A stretch of 21,717 nucleotides of DNA from Bacillota bacterium. Its GTDB lineage: Bacteria > Bacillota > Dethiobacteria > SKNC01. A program made the position numbers and the translations under genes. The notes beneath the pieces are model-generated. The model was not told the DNA's origin, searched no databases, and saw only the letters and a program-made list of their open reading frames with translations. Shown in pieces: positions 7,235-14,335 of the stretch; the stretch's first letter is position 1, and the number at the start of each line of letters is the position of its first letter. The stretch is taken from positions 1 through 21,717 of the forward strand of contig SKLX01000139.1 in assembly GCA_007121375.1 (NCBI GenBank), written 5' to 3'.

Positions 7235-7366
7235 TTAAGCCCTTCTCTTGAAGGGGCTTGTCCTGCCACTTTTCCATGATCTTTTTGTCTCCCCACCAAA
7301 AACAGTTTTGTCCAGGAAACAATAGGTCCAATTTCCTTTAAAAACTACCACCTTCTTTTTCATCAT
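7235..7366 (-). CDS. Possible small ORF, unknown function
   Basis: A 43-codon frame beginning MMKKKVVVFKGNW and ending SPFKRRA, in the gap between two folD genes. It is strongly basic and contains two Trp. A good AGGAGGTGG lies 17 bases before the ATG, rather far; an in-frame GTG at 7385-7387 preceded by AAGGAAG would give 50 residues. I recognise no family. It could be a leader peptide, a real small protein, or chance. Confidence 0.22.
   Translation of the reverse strand: MMKKKVVVFKGNWTYCFLDKTVFGGETKRSWKSGRTSPFKRRA
7237..7259 (-). repeat. Small hairpin upstream of folD paralog 2
   Basis: On the minus strand AAGCCCCTTC and GAAGGGCTT pair with one bulged C around a short loop, ending about 20 bases before the AAGGAGG ribosome site of the next folD. 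No U tract follows, so it is not a normal terminator; it may affect translation or stability. Confidence 0.4.
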
Positions 7367-7519
7367 GTATATTAAATCAAAAACCACCTCCTCTTCCTTA
7401 ACTTATCCTGGTTATAAATCCCATAACTAAGTTAAACTTTGTCTTAAGTTTCACTAGCTGTTCCAAAATAACTTAGAGGGGTTCAGGCCTTTTTATTTTT
7501 TGTATTTTTAATAGAGCTA

Positions 7520-8380
7520 CTAAGCCAGATCGTTAACTACCTTGAAGGAATGGAGTGTGTTAAGCATTAAGGTGTAGGTGGTTACAGGCCCCAAGCCTCC
7601 AGGCACTGGTGTAATGTAGCTGGCTACCCTTGAAACTTCTTCAAAATCCACGTCCCCTATCACCTTTTCGCCTACCTTGTTAACTCCCACGTCGATTACT
7701 ACTCCTCCGGGTTTAACCCAGTCCTTTTTTACTAATTCAGGACGGCCCACCGCTACCACTAAAAAATCAGCCTTGCGGCAAACTTCAGCAGGATTAACAG
7801 TATGGGAATGACAGATAGTCACCGTGACATTTTTTTGAAGCAGCTGCATGGCTATAGGCTTGCCTACGTTATTGCTGCGGCCTACCACCACGCCCCTTTT
7901 ACCTTCTATATCAAAATTTATGTATTCCAGAATTTTTAAGCAGGCATAAGGAGTACAGGGAAGAAAGGGAGTAAAGGAGATCAGCATTCTGCCCTTGTTG
8001 ATAGAATGAAGACCTTCTACATCTTTTTCGGGAAGAACTGCCTCCAGTATAACCTTATCATCAATATGGTAGGGAAGGGGTAGCTGCACTACAATGCCGT
8101 GGATACCTTTATTATGGTTAAAATTTTCAATCAGCTGTATGAGCTCTTCCTCTGTTGTTTCCGGGGGAAGCCTACAGACTTCCGGATTGAACTCTAATTC
8201 CTGGGCAGTTTTTTCAATATTATTTACATTTATTTTAGATACGGGATTGTCTCCTACCAGAATAATGGCTAACCCTGGAACCCCGCCCCCCGTTTCCTCT
8301 TTTAGCCTTTCCATCTCCAGGCTGATTTCTTCCTTCATAGCTGCGGCCACCTCTGTTCCTTTGACTATTTCTGCTGTCAT
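7520..8380 (-). CDS. folD: FolD paralog 3 with substituted active site
   Basis: 286 residues, clearly FolD by overall architecture: GIVVQLPLP (95-103), a GVVVGRSNNVGKP dinucleotide loop, VTVTICHSHT, VVIDVGVN and YITPVPGGLGPVT. However the residues that do the chemistry have changed: against E. coli FolD, Tyr50 is Asn51, catalytic Lys54 is Ile55 and Asp121 is Glu122 (KDVEGLH), while Gln98 is kept (Gln99). No frameshift or stop is present and the reading frame has normal codon use, so this is a maintained protein rather than a pseudogene. It is the paralog directly after nusB, the usual place of the ancestral folD. It may be a dehydrogenase-only, regulatory or re-purposed enzyme. ATG start with AGGAGAGGT. 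Family assignment is secure; activity is not. Confidence 0.85.
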   Translation of the reverse strand: MTAEIVKGTEVAAAMKEEISLEMERLKEETGGGVPGLAIILVGDNPVSKINVNNIEKTAQELEFNPEVCRLPPETTEEELIQLIENFNHNKGIHGIVVQLPLPYHIDDKVILEAVLPEKDVEGLHSINKGRMLISFTPFLPCTPYACLKILEYINFDIEGKRGVVVGRSNNVGKPIAMQLLQKNVTVTICHSHTVNPAEVCRKADFLVVAVGRPELVKKDWVKPGGVVIDVGVNKVGEKVIGDVDFEEVSRVASYITPVPGGLGPVTTYTLMLNTLHSFKVVNDLA

Positions 8381-8522
8381 TTAAAAGACCTCTCCTAAAA
8401 AATTCAAAAAAAATATATGTTAGGGAAATTGCTGGTTTTAAATAAATAGACTCCTGGTCCTGCTTAATCCTTACCATTTTAATTATTCTCCATTCACTTA
8501 CAAAATCCTTTTAAAAATAAAT

Positions 8523-8948
8523 TTAATTTTTTATAAAGCTGCCATCTTCCTGGATCCTTTTAGCAATTTTGTCAAGAATACCGTTAATAAACTTGGCTGA
8601 ATCCATTCCATGGTAAGTTTTAGCAAGTTCAAGGGTCTCGTTTATGGAAACTTTGGAGGGTATATCCTCCCTGTATTTAATTTCAAAAAGGGCCAGGCGT
8701 AATAGATTCCTGACTACCCCCGAAAGGCGCTCCAACTCCCACCCGTGTAAATATTTTCTTATTAACCCATCTATTTCCTCCTGATTATTTAAAGCCCCCC
8801 TTACCACTTGGGTAACATAATCCCTGTTTTTACGGGAAAGATCTTCCTCCCCAAAGGCTGACTCCAGGGCAAAGTCAGGATCATTACTTCCCACATCTAT
8901 TGTAAAGAGTACTTTAAATGCAACTTCTCTGGCTAATCTTCTACTCAA
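8523..8948 (-). CDS. nusB: Transcription antitermination factor NusB
   Basis: 141-residue all-alpha RNA-binding protein that, with NusE/S10, loads on boxA of rRNA leader transcripts and prevents premature termination. Typical features are the N-terminal SRRLAREVAFKVLF, the central YVTQVVRG segment, LLRLALFEIKYREDIPSKVSINETLELAKTYHG and the end KFINGILDKIAK, which are NusB signatures. Length is normal. The start is TTG (8946-8948) with a well-placed GGAGGT. nusB next to folD is the common order in Firmicutes, with asp23/amaP upstream as often seen. A 142-bp A/T-rich gap without a recognisable gene separates it from the next folD. Confidence 0.96.
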   Translation of the reverse strand: MSRRLAREVAFKVLFTIDVGSNDPDFALESAFGEEDLSRKNRDYVTQVVRGALNNQEEIDGLIRKYLHGWELERLSGVVRNLLRLALFEIKYREDIPSKVSINETLELAKTYHGMDSAKFINGILDKIAKRIQEDGSFIKN

Positions 8949-9053
8949 ATTATACTACCTCCAAATTAAAAAATGCCTGCAGGTGAAATTTAATGTCTTT
9001 ACCACAGGAATCCACAGACATCCGTTTCTTAATCTAATAACCCTTTAACACCT

Positions 9054-9578
9054 TTACCCCTTTTCTTCTGATACTGTATCAACCATTATTTTAACTTCCC
9101 CTATGGTAAAACCCGTCATTTCCTCCAGGTAGTTTTTAACGGAATCTTGCAGTTCTTCAATCAAGTCAGGTATATTGGTATCTGGCAGCACCGACATTCT
9201 AATCAAAATTTCCAGGTTACCCTCCCGGAGAGCAATTTTTGTTTTTAAATTCTTTATTTCTCTTCTTGAAGAGCAGACCCTGTGGACCAGGCTCTCCAGG
9301 GTTGAAAAAGAAACTCTGACTTCTCCTCCAGATCCCTCCTGGGAAAAATATTTGGACTCTTTATCCCTTTTAAAGCCTTTAATCAGTAAAAGAAGGGCAA
9401 GTACAACCAGGAACGCCGATAAAAGTATCCCTAAAAAGGGGTTCCTGACCATCAGCTCCACGTAATCTATTATGTATCTGAAGGGAAGGAGGGGAACAGA
9501 CACCAGGGCAAGTATAATACCTGAAGCTATAATAATAATGGCTATAAGGGTTAGAACTAATTTCTCTCGGGTTTTCAC
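9054..9578 (-). CDS. amaP: Alkaline shock response membrane anchor protein AmaP
   Basis: 174 residues with two N-terminal transmembrane helices (about 7-29 and 48-67) joined by a short loop containing Pro-rich VPLLPF, followed by a cytoplasmic domain that resembles the Asp23/Gls24 fold (LREGNLEILIRMSVLPDTNIPDLIEELQ is split here into its pattern: beta strand, then a helix ending NYLEEMTG, then GEVKIMVD). AmaP tethers Asp23 to the membrane in staphylococci, and the adjacent upstream gene is an Asp23/Gls24 protein, which supports the call. The pair affects the cell-envelope stress state. GTG start with AGGGGGAA upstream. A hairpin that may attenuate transcription lies between it and asp23. Confidence 0.88.
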   Translation of the reverse strand: MKTREKLVLTLIAIIIIASGIILALVSVPLLPFRYIIDYVELMVRNPFLGILLSAFLVVLALLLLIKGFKRDKESKYFSQEGSGGEVRVSFSTLESLVHRVCSSRREIKNLKTKIALREGNLEILIRMSVLPDTNIPDLIEELQDSVKNYLEEMTGFTIGEVKIMVDTVSEEKG

Positions 9579-9602
9579 GGTAAAGTTTCCCCCTAAATTA
9601 AA

Positions 9603-9623
9603 CCCCCTGACAAAGTATGGGGG
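9603..9623 (-). terminator. Hairpin with short U-rich tail between asp23 and amaP
   Basis: On the minus strand CCCCC (9619-9623) pairs with GGGGG (9603-9607), followed by TTTAATTT. The weak tail suggests partial termination, which would make asp23 more abundant than amaP-nusB-folD. Confidence 0.4.
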
Positions 9624-9639
9624 CTAGCTAATTGATAAA

Positions 9640-10008
9640 TTACTTCTTTTCTTCTTCCTTAAAGGCCACACCCTGTACATTTATGTTTACCTGGGAAACC
9701 TCCAGGCCCGTCATATTTTCCACAGTCTCTTTCACATTTTCCTGAACCTGCAGGGCAACGTCAGGAATATAAGTCTCGTAATAAACAGCCAGGTACAGGT
9801 TAATAACGGCTTCCTTCTCTCCAACCTCAACCTTTATGCCCTTTGTCAAATTCTTCTTAGCCAAAATCCCAGCAATTCCACCGGTAAAACCACCGCTCAT
9901 TCCAGCTACTCCCTCAATTTCTGAAGCGGCCAATCCAGCAATTGCAGAAACAACCTCGTCGGAAAATCTAATAGCTCCAAGTTCATCATTAATTTGGTGC
10001 CGGGTCAA
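9640..10008 (-). CDS. Asp23/Gls24 family envelope stress response protein
   Basis: A 122-residue soluble Asp23/Gls24 (DUF322) protein: GAIRFSDEVVSAIAGLAASEI, a Gly-rich segment, VEVGEKEAVINLYLAVYYE and the ending VQENVKETVENMTGLEVSQVN are the family pattern (shown in pieces). In Firmicutes these proteins coat the inner membrane and respond to alkaline and envelope stress; the next gene is the matching membrane anchor. The frame is open further upstream (to 10083), but the TTG at 10006-10008 has a GGAGGTG at ideal distance and gives the normal length, so I chose it. The promoter at 10055-10083 would also make a longer version impossible. The gene opens the vegetative unit asp23-amaP-nusB-folD. 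Confidence 0.92.
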   Translation of the reverse strand: MTRHQINDELGAIRFSDEVVSAIAGLAASEIEGVAGMSGGFTGGIAGILAKKNLTKGIKVEVGEKEAVINLYLAVYYETYIPDVALQVQENVKETVENMTGLEVSQVNINVQGVAFKEEEKK

Positions 10009-10054
10009 AATCGCACACCTCCACTTTTTTGCTACTTTCCCTGATTTATGTTTA

Positions 10055-10083
10055 ATTATATCAAATTCAGCAGAAAAACACAA
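10055..10083 (-). promoter_or_regulatory. Sigma-A-type promoter for asp23-amaP-nusB-folD
   Basis: Minus-strand TTGTGT (10078-10083), 17-base spacer, perfect TATAAT (10055-10060), with TG one base before the -10 box. The predicted start is near 10048, 40 bases before the chosen TTG of asp23. It separates growth-phase genes from the sporulation operon upstream. Confidence 0.75.
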
Positions 10084-10110
10084 TTTTAACGGTAGTTTTT
10101 GGCTAAATAT

Positions 10111-10626
10111 TTATTTGTTTGCTGTTACCATTATATTTTCGATGTTTTCCCCCGTTACTCTCGCTGTTGCTTCCACTACCTGCATGAACTGGGCCTCTGT
10201 TAGCTGGTCAGTTTTCACCACCAGGTTGCATATACCCTCCTTATAGAAGGACACCGCGTCTTCAAAGCCTTCCCCTTTGATCATGTTCTCTATCATTAAC
10301 TCCGTCTCCATCCGGTCTACCAGGTCCAGAAGTTTTTGTTCCCCTTTTTCCTTTGCCTCCTGACTGGTTTCAGGATTATTTATTAAATCCTTCAGCATCT
10401 CCACTTCCTGGCTTCTCACCCGATCCCTTTTTATCCGGTATTCTGCAAAAAAAGTTCCATCCAGTTCTATATCTCCCAGATTAGTAGAATCCTCCAAAAG
10501 GCCGGTAACCTCTTCTTCTCCTGGATATAAGGTTACTTCCTTATATTCTCCTTCCAGGTTTATCATCCATAAAGTAAGAAAAACGGCAGCGAACAGGACA
10601 ATCATCAATAGTTTTTTATTTTTCAT
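10111..10626 (-). CDS. spoIIIAH: Stage III sporulation protein AH
   Basis: 171 residues: one N-terminal transmembrane helix (about 5-22), then an extracytoplasmic region with an acidic, helical middle (about 60-110) and a C-terminal ring-building domain of the YscJ/FliF type containing IENMIKGEGFEDAVSF and CNLVVKTDQLTEAQF. SpoIIIAH in the mother cell membrane binds forespore SpoIIQ across the intermembrane space and forms part of the channel needed for late forespore gene expression. It is the last gene of the complete spoIIIA operon, 26 bases after spoIIIAG. ATG start with GGGAGGTT. The match in length and position is close to Bacillus and Clostridium homologues. Confidence 0.93.
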   Translation of the reverse strand: MKNKKLLMIVLFAAVFLTLWMINLEGEYKEVTLYPGEEEVTGLLEDSTNLGDIELDGTFFAEYRIKRDRVRSQEVEMLKDLINNPETSQEAKEKGEQKLLDLVDRMETELMIENMIKGEGFEDAVSFYKEGICNLVVKTDQLTEAQFMQVVEATARVTGENIENIMVTANK

Positions 10627-10652
10627 TTTCTTTAACCTCCCATTAAATAAAT

Positions 10653-11276
10653 TTATCCCCGGGGTAAAACTACTACCTTGTGGGGAGGTAAATCCAATAT
10701 TGACGATAAAGCTTCCACTACCAGGGACTTGAGATTAGGGTTTTCCACTCCCCGGGCCACAATTAATACCCCGGTAACTTCCGGGTGTACTTCTTTAATT
10801 AGTAAAGGTTCTTCCTGGCCCTGCTCCCCCCTCCTTAATATAACCTGGTCCCTGTAAGTTGTTTCCCGGGAATCCCGGGTTCCTCCCCCTCCATCCTGTT
10901 CCTCAATTTCCCGGTAGCTTTCTTCGTAATCAAAGGCATATACCTGCCTGGAGCTTGACTGGTAATTTATAAGTACTGAAACCCCGGATAAACCTTCCAT
11001 CTGGTTAAGCATATCCTCCAGGGTCTTTTCCATTTCCTTCTCCCTGTTTACTTCCTTTTGGAAAACCGCTGGTATAGCCTCCTCCTTATCTCCTTCTTTT
11101 TCCTCCCGGGGGAAAGAAGAAAAAAATGAGCTGAAGACCATCAAAACTATTCCCAAAAAAGCCAGTAAGATCAATGGGTAATCTTTCACTTTTAAACTTT
11201 TCCCTTTATTCTTATCCTCACCGCTAAAATTTATAATTAAAAGGTTTTTTTTAATCTTTTCCCATAAAGAAACCAT
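10653..11276 (-). CDS. spoIIIAG: Stage III sporulation protein AG
   Basis: 207 residues with one transmembrane segment at about 33-53 and a large extracytoplasmic part; the piece LEDMLNQMEGLSGVSVLINY begins the ring-building motif and the C-terminus ends with GVLIVARGVENPNLK and PHKVVVLPRG, typical of SpoIIIAG. The protein forms a large ring in the mother-cell membrane of the feeding-tube complex. An upstream TTG (11307-11309) is in frame, but the ATG at 11274-11276 has an AGGGGAG site at good distance, so I start there. Between the two halves of the ring domain lies a Gly/Arg/Glu-rich insertion (EEQDGGGGTRDSRE), as is usual for the beta-triangle region of this family. Confidence 0.92.
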   Translation of the reverse strand: MVSLWEKIKKNLLIINFSGEDKNKGKSLKVKDYPLILLAFLGIVLMVFSSFFSSFPREEKEGDKEEAIPAVFQKEVNREKEMEKTLEDMLNQMEGLSGVSVLINYQSSSRQVYAFDYEESYREIEEQDGGGGTRDSRETTYRDQVILRRGEQGQEEPLLIKEVHPEVTGVLIVARGVENPNLKSLVVEALSSILDLPPHKVVVLPRG

Positions 11277-11301
11277 TTTCCCACTCCCCTGATGGTTTTC
11301 A

Positions 11302-11928
11302 TTATTCAACCATAAATAGTTTTACCTGTTGTTCTGTTAAAGAAAAAAGATTCATCAATTCCTCCCTGATCTTCTCCTTTTGAGGACTGCAGTTTTTTGA
11401 TTCTGTCTCCCTCCTTTCAACTTCTTTTTCCTCTTTCCCAATTTGAACCTCAACCTCCTCTATAATCACCGGGACTCTCCCGGGAAGTTCTCCTGGAGAA
11501 GGAGGGGCAAGGGTAATTTCCATTTTCATTATTTCTCCAAAATTTTCTTCTTCCACATCTTCAGCTACTTCAGCCTGGAAAGAAACCAGTTCCAGGCCGT
11601 GTTTTTCAACTATTTCCTTTACCTGTTTTTGAAGCCGCCATTCATATTCATTTAAAATTGATTCCTGGTAAAACTCCAATCCTTCTTCCCTGTCGTAATT
11701 ATGCCCCTCAAGATTAAAAGATCCCATCTGTTTAATCTCCTTTTCCAGATCAGGCACCAGGGAAAAGAGCTGAAGGAGAGGATTTAAAATGGATATCAAT
11801 ATCATGATTCCTGCTGCCAGCTTAATATAGGGCTGAAATTTATTTCCCGGAAGAGTTAATTCTACAAAGGAAGCCAGGATGACCAGCACTATTAAATTTT
11901 TTACCAGGTCCCCTATAATATCCAGCAT
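11302..11928 (-). CDS. spoIIIAF: Stage III sporulation protein AF
   Basis: 208 residues with two N-terminal membrane helices (about 7-25 and 33-55; the segment between reads PGNKFQPYIKL, typical of SpoIIIAF) followed by a hydrophilic Glu/Lys-rich domain. The C-terminus (EELMNLFSLTEQQVKLF) is also characteristic of the family, which has a ring-building fold. It is part of the SpoIIIA-SpoIIQ channel. It lies 13 bases after spoIIIAE and 25 bases before the chosen spoIIIAG start. ATG start with AGGGTGTT. Sequence conservation in this family is low, so the call leans on its place in the operon. Confidence 0.92.
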   Translation of the reverse strand: MLDIIGDLVKNLIVLVILASFVELTLPGNKFQPYIKLAAGIMILISILNPLLQLFSLVPDLEKEIKQMGSFNLEGHNYDREEGLEFYQESILNEYEWRLQKQVKEIVEKHGLELVSFQAEVAEDVEEENFGEIMKMEITLAPPSPGELPGRVPVIIEEVEVQIGKEEKEVERRETESKNCSPQKEKIREELMNLFSLTEQQVKLFMVE

Positions 11929-11941
11929 TTTTTAACACCCT

Positions 11942-13147
11942 TTAAGCCCTCAACATCACCGCCGCATTTCCTGCCCCCATGATTATAATTACCACTATAA
12001 AAAACATCAGGCTTACGGCAGTCACGGCAGCAAAAATCAATAGAAGGCAGTTTCCCATGGTATTTAGGCAGTCACATATAGCTGTTTCCCCCAGGGGTTG
12101 AATCAAAGCGGAAGAAAGCTTGTAAACAATAATCATAGCGGCAATTTTAATAAGGGGAAAGATGGTTATAAGAAAAATGATTAAAATCCCTGTTAAAACC
12201 AGCCCGTTTTTGAAAAGGAGGGACGCACCTACAACCGCATCCACTGCATCGGCAACCAGCCTTCCCACTACGGGCACAAAGGCACCCGTTAAAAATTTTG
12301 CCGTCCGCAGGGTAATCCCATCAGAAACAGAACCGGCAATACCGGATAAGCTCAGGACCCCTACAAAAATAGTTAAGCAAAAGGTAATAACAAAAATAGA
12401 GGCATCTCGAAAAAGGAAACCCAACCTTGAAATTTTAAAATCCTCGGAAAAGTGGTCCATGAGCATGAGAACCGCTGCGAAAAAGATTAAAGGAAAAACC
12501 AGGTCTTTAATAATAAGGCTGAAAAAATTGGCACAGAGGATAACCATAGGTTGAAATATGGCAGCAGAAGCCAGGCTCCCTAAAGAGGCCAGGAGGATAA
12601 GTAAAAGGGGCACCAGGGCCAGGATAAACTCAACCATTCTGTCAATGGCTTCCCTTCCAATTTCCGTCACCAGGAAAAAACTTTGCAGGGCTATGCTTAA
12701 AAGGACCATGAAGATAAGTCCCTGGACCAGGCTGTTTAAGGAGGGACTGTTAAAAGCCCACTGGAGATTTCTCAAAAGGGCAGCAATAACTGCCAGGATA
12801 ACCAGGCGGCCCATCAAGGAAAGGTTAAGGGAAACTTCCCTGAGCAGATAGCTGACAAACCCTTGTAAAAAACCATACAGGTCTATCCTTCCTCCTTCTT
12901 CCTCCCTCATCATATTAAATATCTCCCGGAACTCCATGGGGGGAAGATACTCCTCCACTTCACCCGTTATTTCTTTCCAGTAATCCTCCACAACCTTCAG
13001 GTCAACTTGTTCTCTACCTTCTTCACCCAGGAGGTTTTCCCTATCCGCCATCTGGCCCCGGGCACCCGATGGGAAAAGGTAACCTGCCGTCAGAAAGAGT
13101 AAAATAATAATTGTTATTATTAACAGAAACTTTCCTGTACCTTTCAT
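11942..13147 (-). CDS. spoIIIAE: Stage III sporulation protein AE
   Basis: 401-residue polytopic membrane protein, the largest of the SpoIIIA set. It begins with a signal-peptide-like segment, has a hydrophilic region including EEYLPPMEFREIFNMM, then about six to eight hydrophobic helices with the conserved region GITLRTAKFLTGAFVPVVG (split here as GITLRTAKF and GAFVPVVGRLVADA) and KLSSALIQPLGE near the end. It forms a putative inner-membrane platform of the mother-cell channel. The frame opens with a GTG (13165) overlapping spoIIIAD by 4 bases but without a ribosome site; the ATG at 13145-13147 has AGGTGA before it and starts a standard signal sequence, so I prefer it. Confidence 0.94.
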   Translation of the reverse strand: MKGTGKFLLIITIIILLFLTAGYLFPSGARGQMADRENLLGEEGREQVDLKVVEDYWKEITGEVEEYLPPMEFREIFNMMREEEGGRIDLYGFLQGFVSYLLREVSLNLSLMGRLVILAVIAALLRNLQWAFNSPSLNSLVQGLIFMVLLSIALQSFFLVTEIGREAIDRMVEFILALVPLLLILLASLGSLASAAIFQPMVILCANFFSLIIKDLVFPLIFFAAVLMLMDHFSEDFKISRLGFLFRDASIFVITFCLTIFVGVLSLSGIAGSVSDGITLRTAKFLTGAFVPVVGRLVADAVDAVVGASLLFKNGLVLTGILIIFLITIFPLIKIAAMIIVYKLSSALIQPLGETAICDCLNTMGNCLLLIFAAVTAVSLMFFIVVIIIMGAGNAAVMLRA

Positions 13148-13161
13148 TACTTCACCTGCAG

Positions 13162-13548
13162 TCACGGTATTAAGCCCATGATAGTTTCTAAGACAACCAT
13201 TATTAAAGGAAGGGCCAGGACCAGGATAAAAACTTTTCCTGCAAATTCAATCTTACTGGCTGTAGCCCCTTCCCCAGCATCACGACAAATCTGAGCACTA
13301 AACTCTGCAATATATGCAATCCCCATAATTCGCAGCAGGGTATTTAAATAAACAATGTTAACATCTGCTTTTAAGGTAAGCTCTTCTAAAGCCCGCAGTA
13401 TATCACTTATATAGGTTAAAAGGGAAAGAAAAATGAGTATACCCAGGGCAAGGGACAAAATAACAGCCATTTCCGGGCGGGTTTCCTTTAAAAATATGAT
13501 AAAAGCAGCCGTTAGGAGTCCCAGGGCGGCAATCTGTATAATGCCCAC
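13162..13548 (-). CDS. spoIIIAD: Stage III sporulation protein AD
   Basis: 128 residues with about four membrane helices; LKADVNIVYLNTLLRIMGIAYI, shown here as KADVNIVYLNTLLRIMGIAY, followed by AEFSAQICRDAGEGATASKIE is the conserved core of SpoIIIAD, related to SpoIIIAC. Normal length. GTG start with GGGGAGGGG. It is 16 bases after spoIIIAC and overlaps or nearly touches spoIIIAE, so the two are probably translated together. It acts in the mother-cell membrane as part of the SpoIIIA complex. Confidence 0.95.
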   Translation of the reverse strand: MGIIQIAALGLLTAAFIIFLKETRPEMAVILSLALGILIFLSLLTYISDILRALEELTLKADVNIVYLNTLLRIMGIAYIAEFSAQICRDAGEGATASKIEFAGKVFILVLALPLIMVVLETIMGLIP

Positions 13549-13564
13549 TGAAAACCCCTCCCCC

Positions 13565-13771
13565 TCAGTATATGTTAAAAATAGTGCGTATGCTGTTGAA
13601 AAGCTGGCTGATCAGCTGAATAACCATGAGGAGAACAATAACTACTCCCACCAGGGTAAGCATCTGAGCCTGTTCTTCTTTATCAGCCTGTTTAAGCACA
13701 ATGTTTAAAACAGAAATGAAAATACCTATGCCTGCAATTTTAAATAAAATGTCAATATTAATAGTTTCCAT
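13565..13771 (-). CDS. spoIIIAC: Stage III sporulation protein AC
   Basis: 68-residue membrane protein with two helices, typical length for the family. The ILFKIAGIGIFISVLNIVLK segment, KQADKEEQAQMLTLVG and the second helix are close to the conserved SpoIIIAC pattern, which resembles the N-terminal half of SpoIIIAD. It sits between spoIIIAB and spoIIIAD with 18- and 16-base gaps. ATG start, with a GGGGGAG ribosome site upstream. Confidence 0.95.
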   Translation of the reverse strand: METINIDILFKIAGIGIFISVLNIVLKQADKEEQAQMLTLVGVVIVLLMVIQLISQLFNSIRTIFNIY

Positions 13772-13789
13772 CAGGGTCTCCCCCTTTCC

Positions 13790-14314
13790 CTACAATAGCA
13801 AAATCACCAGCATTAGCCCTCCCAGAACTCCCAGGTACTTGCACATCCGCTCACTCCTTCCCAGAGAGACCCGGGCTTCTTTTTCTATTTCTTTTAACTG
13901 ATGCATTAACAGTTTTAATTGTTTCTCCTGGTGAACCTTATCGGAAACCCCCAGGAAGGAACTGACAGAAAGGATTAACTCCTTATCCCTTTCACGTAAA
14001 GAACTGTGGGGGAAAAAATCCTCTACCGCCTCTTTCCAGATTTCTCCCATGCCATCACCCCGGCACTTTTCCATTTCCCGGGCTGCCTTTATAAATAGCT
14101 GAGAAACAGGTTCCTTTATCTTTTCTCCTATACCTTCAAATGCTAAAGGAAGGGGTGAAGCTGTGTAGCTTATTTCAGAAATTAACATTTGAAAGGCCAT
14201 TTGTAGATAACCAAGCTCTTTCAACCTTTCCCTTTTTTTATAAGCCAGGGAAAAGCCCAAAAGGGTAGTAGACGTAATTATTAATAGAGCACCCGCTAAT
14301 TTGAGTAAAACCAA
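13790..14314 (-). CDS. spoIIIAB: Stage III sporulation protein AB
   Basis: 174 residues with one N-terminal and one C-terminal hydrophobic segment (about 4-23 and 160-174) and a helical, charged centre that resembles the F domain of type II secretion proteins. Family patterns include LKELGYLQMAFQMLISEISY and ending KYLGVLGGLMLVILL. It is part of the SpoIIIA complex in the mother-cell membrane. Start is TTG (14312-14314) with AAAGGAGAT. It lies 21 bases after spoIIIAA. Confidence 0.93.
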   Translation of the reverse strand: MVLLKLAGALLIITSTTLLGFSLAYKKRERLKELGYLQMAFQMLISEISYTASPLPLAFEGIGEKIKEPVSQLFIKAAREMEKCRGDGMGEIWKEAVEDFFPHSSLRERDKELILSVSSFLGVSDKVHQEKQLKLLMHQLKEIEKEARVSLGRSERMCKYLGVLGGLMLVILLL

Positions 14315-14335
14315 AGTAATCTCCTTTCCACCTAC

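Larger units (their letters stand above)
7206..7519 (-). other. 314-bp gap between folD paralogs 3 and 2
   Basis: This is the longest gap inside the folD array. On the minus strand it contains, in order, an A/T-rich start, a stretch with AGGAGGTGG (7384-7392), a possible 43-codon frame (7235-7366), a small hairpin (7237-7259) and the folD ribosome site. I looked for a tetrahydrofolate riboswitch pattern and did not recognise one. No convincing sigma-A promoter was found. Confidence 0.5.

Noticed and set aside
7206..7519. Tetrahydrofolate riboswitch upstream of folD
   Set aside because: The gap is the right place, but I could not match the conserved core of the known THF riboswitch classes; only a short hairpin is visible.
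8235..8477. 80-residue minus-strand ORF overlapping the start of folD paralog 3
   Set aside because: It has a weak GGAG upstream, but most of it is the folD gene read in another frame, with an Arg/Gly-rich nonsense composition.
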